The notes beneath the pieces are model-generated. The model saw only the letters and a list, made by a program, of their open reading frames with translations, was not told where the DNA came from and ran no database searches. A stretch of 64,000 nucleotides of DNA from Leptospira wolffii serovar Khorat str. Khorat-H2 (lineage in GTDB: Bacteria > Spirochaetota > Leptospiria > Leptospirales > Leptospiraceae). The first letter of the stretch is position 1. Every line of letters starts with the position of its first letter. The stretch is from positions 310,001 to 374,000 of the forward strand of contig NZ_AKWX02000004.1 of the NCBI RefSeq assembly GCF_000306115.2, read 5' to 3'. Position numbers and translations under genes: made by a program. This document shows positions 61,801 through 64,000 of this stretch, one piece after another.

Positions 61801-62566
61801 CATTTTCCATATCGCTCGCATCGAATCCTGCAAACGGATCTTCGGAAGAAGCCGCAGGTGTTTCACCGAAATCGTCCAAAGAATCGGAAGGGGAATCCGC
61901 GGCTCCGAAATCCGCAAAAGGATCGTCTCCTCCCGCTCCCGCATCTGCAAACGGGTCCGCACCGGAATCCGTAGGAGTTCCGAAATCTTCTAAAGGTGCA
62001 TCTAGTCCCGGGGTTTGATCGAAACTTGCAAAAGGATCGTCTCCTCCCGCCCCCGTATCAGCAAATGGATCCGTGCCGGAATCCGCAGGGGCACCGAAAT
62101 CTCCGAAGTCGTCTCCGGCAGGTTGTTCCGCGAAAGGATCTTCGGAAGCTTGTTCTTGGGGAGTCCCGAAATCTCCGAAATCGTCTGCGTCTGGGGTGGA
62201 ATCGAAATCACCGAAGGGATCTTCTCCAGCATCCGTTTCCGGCTCGCTTTGCTGAGCGGAGGGTTCCGTAGTAAGTAATTCGTCTAAATCGATATCGTCA
62301 TCATCTGAGAAGGACAATGGTTTCGGTTTTTCTAATGGAGCCGCTTCTTCTTCGTCCCCTAGATCGAAACTATCCTCCGAATCGGAAGACTCCTCGTCTT
62401 CGTCCCCTATGGAAATGGGTACGGAATACCCCATCTTGTCTCGAAATGAGGAAAGCATCGGATTTAAGTCTTCCGAAGATTCCGGGTTCTTACTGAGGGG
62501 TTCCAGAATAGAACGGATTTGCTCTAGTTCTTGGTCCGAGTAATTAGAAGAAGAAGGCTCTGCCAT
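58856..62566 (-). CDS. Membrane-anchored TPR protein with acidic repeat region, FlcA-like
   Basis: 1236 residues from the ATG at 62566, which has AAGGA upstream. Parts in order: an N-terminal acidic low-complexity region (about 45-385) with roughly ten DPFADF-type repeats; a conserved segment SLTDEELAIIQKEILRYPPLLRRTVIESIVQDRL; one transmembrane helix at about 503-525 (LTAAAAVLLVFGGYFTYKHII); and a periplasmic half with TPR units (YAEGYYQRGQYYLTKKENIQ, RRFFEKAATLDPKHWLAVLELAEHS). The layout matches BB0236-type spirochaete proteins named FlcA, a collar component around the flagellar motor. That link is a pattern-level inference; the acidic repeats are longer than I expect for that family. Confidence 0.75.
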   Translation of the reverse strand: MAEPSSSNYSDQELEQIRSILEPLSKNPESSEDLNPMLSSFRDKMGYSVPISIGDEDEESSDSEDSFDLGDEEEAAPLEKPKPLSFSDDDDIDLDELLTTEPSAQQSEPETDAGEDPFGDFDSTPDADDFGDFGTPQEQASEDPFAEQPAGDDFGDFGAPADSGTDPFADTGAGGDDPFASFDQTPGLDAPLEDFGTPTDSGADPFADAGAGGDDPFADFGAADSPSDSLDDFGETPAASSEDPFAGFDASDMENAPGDEFGLEEGDPFAASPTAGDTDFGDLGFDSEPSGGTGLEDFSSEPTHGDSDPFADFAPVAGGGDDPFSDLSGATSIPESDPFADFSAEPAGDMEIESVPESADFTSFSPDLDADADSEDMGTPSFEEDLRSLGGEDKDEIDKSLTDEELAIIQKEILRYPPLLRRTVIESIVQDRLSKKAQRDLLELIKVESSPEDVAEFLSSAIGVTVSLTDRTGAYSADGVPIISSDPIYTREGLAERRKKLKRTFLTAAAAVLLVFGGYFTYKHIILPRQAAQNYEAGLEQIRELGAKRFAGSLKEEERNKLLISIEDSYDKGSDIDPYNLKYMNLYGVEYSRAGEYERAFEKLFGRIEPDLGFAGTNESWNRREQAPLVRLAQGESWNDKKLKYNSALNKGVEGIKLLLDQEKTPRKVVVPGAFLVMRLKDREHHNDTYRNLGWFHSQIMPDFAEPSEGKKGRYKNDALAVDYYSKVFTDGESPYDELSTSGIAKIYYNRREFGKAASFYNRIVEANPKSLPGQSGLVSTYIEMWKESGDPQFVLNHHRLLRNNLDMESELPFYTQAKLASFYASIDPEELRIKYNINPVDQVSGIEIEESALRLLDTIYRKSMEDERTGVEIEGKDYAEGYYQRGQYYLTKKENIQARRFFEKAATLDPKHWLAVLELAEHSIRVGNFEEAKDLLKEAQNRYDASERWFGSKDEDETLYEGNPARIHFALGKIRYLLSAGLSDKDSLKEFPGRKIYPFRSRSETDGKSLSVLKEEEEKRNRRNELRNSLQEFALVESEEAKFDLIRKWRRELPPSLIREMKFFKGWVEYMDSDFDKALVDWTGFEDKDEYDNPTLLMGKGNAFFYTGQTKTALGYFLRVKEDMEEKLSQMGSPKTDDPYHQEVFQTLTAAYNNIGACYENLSKKANAQQSENYTAQALQHYWKAIETARKINEASEISLSNKDLLFKKEALKREPLLEDWVSPTLDSIKDLVRK

Positions 62567-62694
62567 AAAGGTCCTTCCAATAGTATCGGCCGGACCCGGA
62601 AAGATCAAAGATTTTTTCCTTATGTCGGATGTAGTCGGGGGGCCTAGGAAATCCACTTAGGCTTTCCGGGAAAAGCTTCGACAATGGCTATAGT

Positions 62695-63567
62695 ATGATC
62701 CGGGTACATAAAGCCAAGACAGTCGCCTTAATCACATTGATCCTGACCTTTGCACTAGCCGCCGAGGAGGCGGAAGATTGGATGGGGGCCTTCCGGTCCG
62801 TGGATTACGAGGAGGGAGAAGAAGCTCTTCCTACCGAGAAAATCTATTATTTCTGGCAATTGGAGAATCTTCGGAAGGCGGTTCCGCCCAGATTCATCCG
62901 TTTTGTGGACACTGCGTCCTCTTTGAGAACCGGAAGGTTACTGAATCGAGGGGTCCTTTTCAGTTATGAGGGCCTCGAAAACGACGAGGTAAGCGTTTGC
63001 GGAGAATTCAACCATTGGCAATGCATTCCGCTCCAAAAGAACGATAAGGGAGTCTTTTACGGAGTGGTGGAACTAGTGCAGGACGATCTTTATCAAGCCA
63101 AACCGGCTTACGATTATAAGTTTCGGGTAGACGGGATTTTCTCTCATGACCCTGAAAATCCGGATTCTGTGGAAGACGGCAGCGGTTCCTTGGTTTCCAG
63201 GATTTCCTTTCGAGAGGGGGGACCGAATAAGCAAGCCAGCGCACGGGTTCTGGAGGATTCACCTTATGAGGAAAAAGAATTTAGGACCGTGGAATTCCGC
63301 ATCTACCAACCCCAGGCGGAATCGGTTAGCCTGATCGGAAATTTCAATCATTGGGATCCCGAGTCCGATTTTTTGGAAAAAGAAAGAAACGGAGTCTTTC
63401 GTATCGTGAAGAAGTTGAAACCGGGTGAGTACCAATACAACTTCGTGGTGGATGGAAAAGTTACTTTAGATACTTATAATCCCCTTACGTTGCTTCGGGA
63501 AGATACGGGAGAAATTTCCTCAGCGCTTCTCGTTCCGGATCGTTCCGGGGTATTGGAAAGGAAGTGA
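62695..63567 (+). CDS. Secreted protein with two glycogen-binding-like (CBM48/AMPK) domains
   Basis: 290 residues. The signal peptide is VALITLILTFALAAEEA. Two similar beta-sandwich units follow. The first is around VLFSYEGLENDEVSVCGEFNHWQCIPLQKN (about 85-165, with YDYKFRVDG). The second is around VEFRIYQPQAESVSLIGNFNHWDPES (about 200-275, with GEYQYNFVVDGKV). The FNHW motif and V-x-DG end are typical of CBM48/AMPK-beta glycogen-binding modules. No catalytic domain is present. It is divergent from the FlcA-like gene over 128 bases. It might bind polysaccharide or act as a structural module in the envelope. Confidence 0.85.
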   Translation: MIRVHKAKTVALITLILTFALAAEEAEDWMGAFRSVDYEEGEEALPTEKIYYFWQLENLRKAVPPRFIRFVDTASSLRTGRLLNRGVLFSYEGLENDEVSVCGEFNHWQCIPLQKNDKGVFYGVVELVQDDLYQAKPAYDYKFRVDGIFSHDPENPDSVEDGSGSLVSRISFREGGPNKQASARVLEDSPYEEKEFRTVEFRIYQPQAESVSLIGNFNHWDPESDFLEKERNGVFRIVKKLKPGEYQYNFVVDGKVTLDTYNPLTLLREDTGEISSALLVPDRSGVLERK

Positions 63568-63659
63568 GCTAGGATAAGGGATCTCACTTTTTAGGTTTCC
63601 AATTTCGCCAAAAGAAGATTGACCCCCTAGCCCTTGAGCGGATTCTTTAGATCCGCTCT

Positions 63660-64000
63660 ATGGAAAAGCTACGCATCTCCGTCTACCTATTGATCGGAAT
63701 CATCGTCGTTCTGATCGTCTATGCCTTATTAAAGAGCTGGTTGGTGTACGATCGAGGGATCGAAATCTCCAAGGCTTCATCTAACAAATCCGAGACGGTC
63801 TATGTGGAGCCGGATGACGATCTAATGGAATATTCCTCCGTGGCTTGGGGACGTTTTCTCTATTATCCTTTGGGTTTAAATCGGGACCGAGAAAATTTCG
63901 GACCTCGTAAGACTCTTAACCACGCGCAGAATCTGGTATTCGTGGACCTACAATCCGGAAGAATCCGAAAGGTATTCCATAAGAGCGTTTATATTTGGGA
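63660..64000 (+). CDS. Membrane-anchored protein, 5' part (3' end outside window)
   Basis: The frame opens at ATG 63660 and stays open to the window end. The N-terminus MEKLRISVYLLIGIIVVLIVYALL is one transmembrane helix, followed by a periplasmic part with YVEPDDDLMEYSSVAWGRF and NLVFVDLQSGRIRKVFHKSVYIW, strand-like and reminiscent of a beta-propeller opening. No family can be assigned from 113 residues. It is 92 bases downstream of the CBM48-like gene, on the same strand. Confidence 0.75.
   Translation, partial: MEKLRISVYLLIGIIVVLIVYALLKSWLVYDRGIEISKASSNKSETVYVEPDDDLMEYSSVAWGRFLYYPLGLNRDRENFGPRKTLNHAQNLVFVDLQSGRIRKVFHKSVYIW

Noticed and set aside
61341..62018. 225-codon plus-strand ORF, Ser/Pro/Lys-rich
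   Set aside because: It is antisense to the DPFADF repeat region of the TPR gene; the composition reflects the repeats.
61900..62110. Possible tandem DNA repeat as a mobile element
   Set aside because: The two 114-base-spaced units keep the reading frame of the TPR gene and encode its protein repeat, so they are coding.

Overview
The window is chromosomal DNA from a spirochaete of the genus Leptospira. Evidence: spirochaete-type lipoboxes, the tig-clpP-clpX block, a PilZ-like protein of a leptospiral type, an OmpL-like beta-barrel porin, a 1.2 kb acidic TPR membrane protein and a mid-40s GC content judged by eye. That GC is higher than in the L. interrogans group, so an intermediate or saprophytic species is more likely. 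Species assignment is not possible by reading alone.

Layout. 1-1030: end of an SGNH hydrolase and a VapBC-type toxin-antitoxin pair. 1249-4696: tRNA-Gly and the proteostasis operon tig-clpP-clpX. 4697-8298 (mostly minus strand): an alcohol dehydrogenase, a degenerate SpoIIE-like membrane protein, tatC and tatA. 8395-15077 (plus): a 54-residue ORF, a conserved protein, thioredoxin, a metallo-beta-lactamase/cyclic-nucleotide-binding fusion, an acyl-CoA dehydrogenase, an outer-membrane-like protein and a two-ACT-domain protein. 15187-21530 (minus): MFS transporter, phasin-like protein, bifunctional-nuclease-like protein, GAF-like/alpha-beta hydrolase fusion and a receiver-PAS-PAS-HisKA_2 hybrid kinase. 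21531-22884: a 1.3 kb gene-free stretch with duplicated modules that runs into a tRNA with anticodon CAT. 22929-27755 (minus): a four-gene operon (response regulator, HEAT protein, two secreted proteins), an MptE-like (DUF115) gene without a normal start codon, and an omega-like protein with an acidic tail.

27886-39521 (plus): thioredoxin-like lipoprotein, glutamine amidotransferase, secA, a small lipoprotein, and a heavy-metal RND efflux operon (TolC-like, adaptor, an extra exported protein, CzcA/CusA-like pump) closed by a strong terminator. 39678-42438: a membrane protein, a broken SRPBCC gene, a 47-residue ORF with its own terminator, and a porin. 42737-45143 (minus): tRNA nucleotidyltransferase-like enzyme, lipoprotein, RNase H, membrane protein. 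45323-49971: Bpt-type leucyltransferase, a DprE2-like/DprE1-like pair, and a convergent membrane glycosyltransferase-like gene. 50352-53343: EAL protein and PilZ-like protein (c-di-GMP signalling) with a lipoprotein between them. 53432-58740: guaB, a LolA-like protein, rsmE, a Cys-rich lipoprotein, thiS, thiE and a WecG/TagA-like gene. 58741-58855: a large palindrome exactly filling the gap between two convergent stop codons. 58856-64000: the TPR protein (possibly the flagellar collar protein FlcA), a secreted protein with two glycogen-binding-like domains, and the start of another membrane protein.

Most of the window is ordinary, tightly packed core genome with coupled starts (ATGA, TTGA overlaps). 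The accessory or odd parts are the VapBC pair, the tRNA-linked repeat region, the gap at 40.1-40.8 kb, the palindromic intergenic elements and the start-less MptE-like gene. I saw no CRISPR array, prophage, transposase or rRNA.
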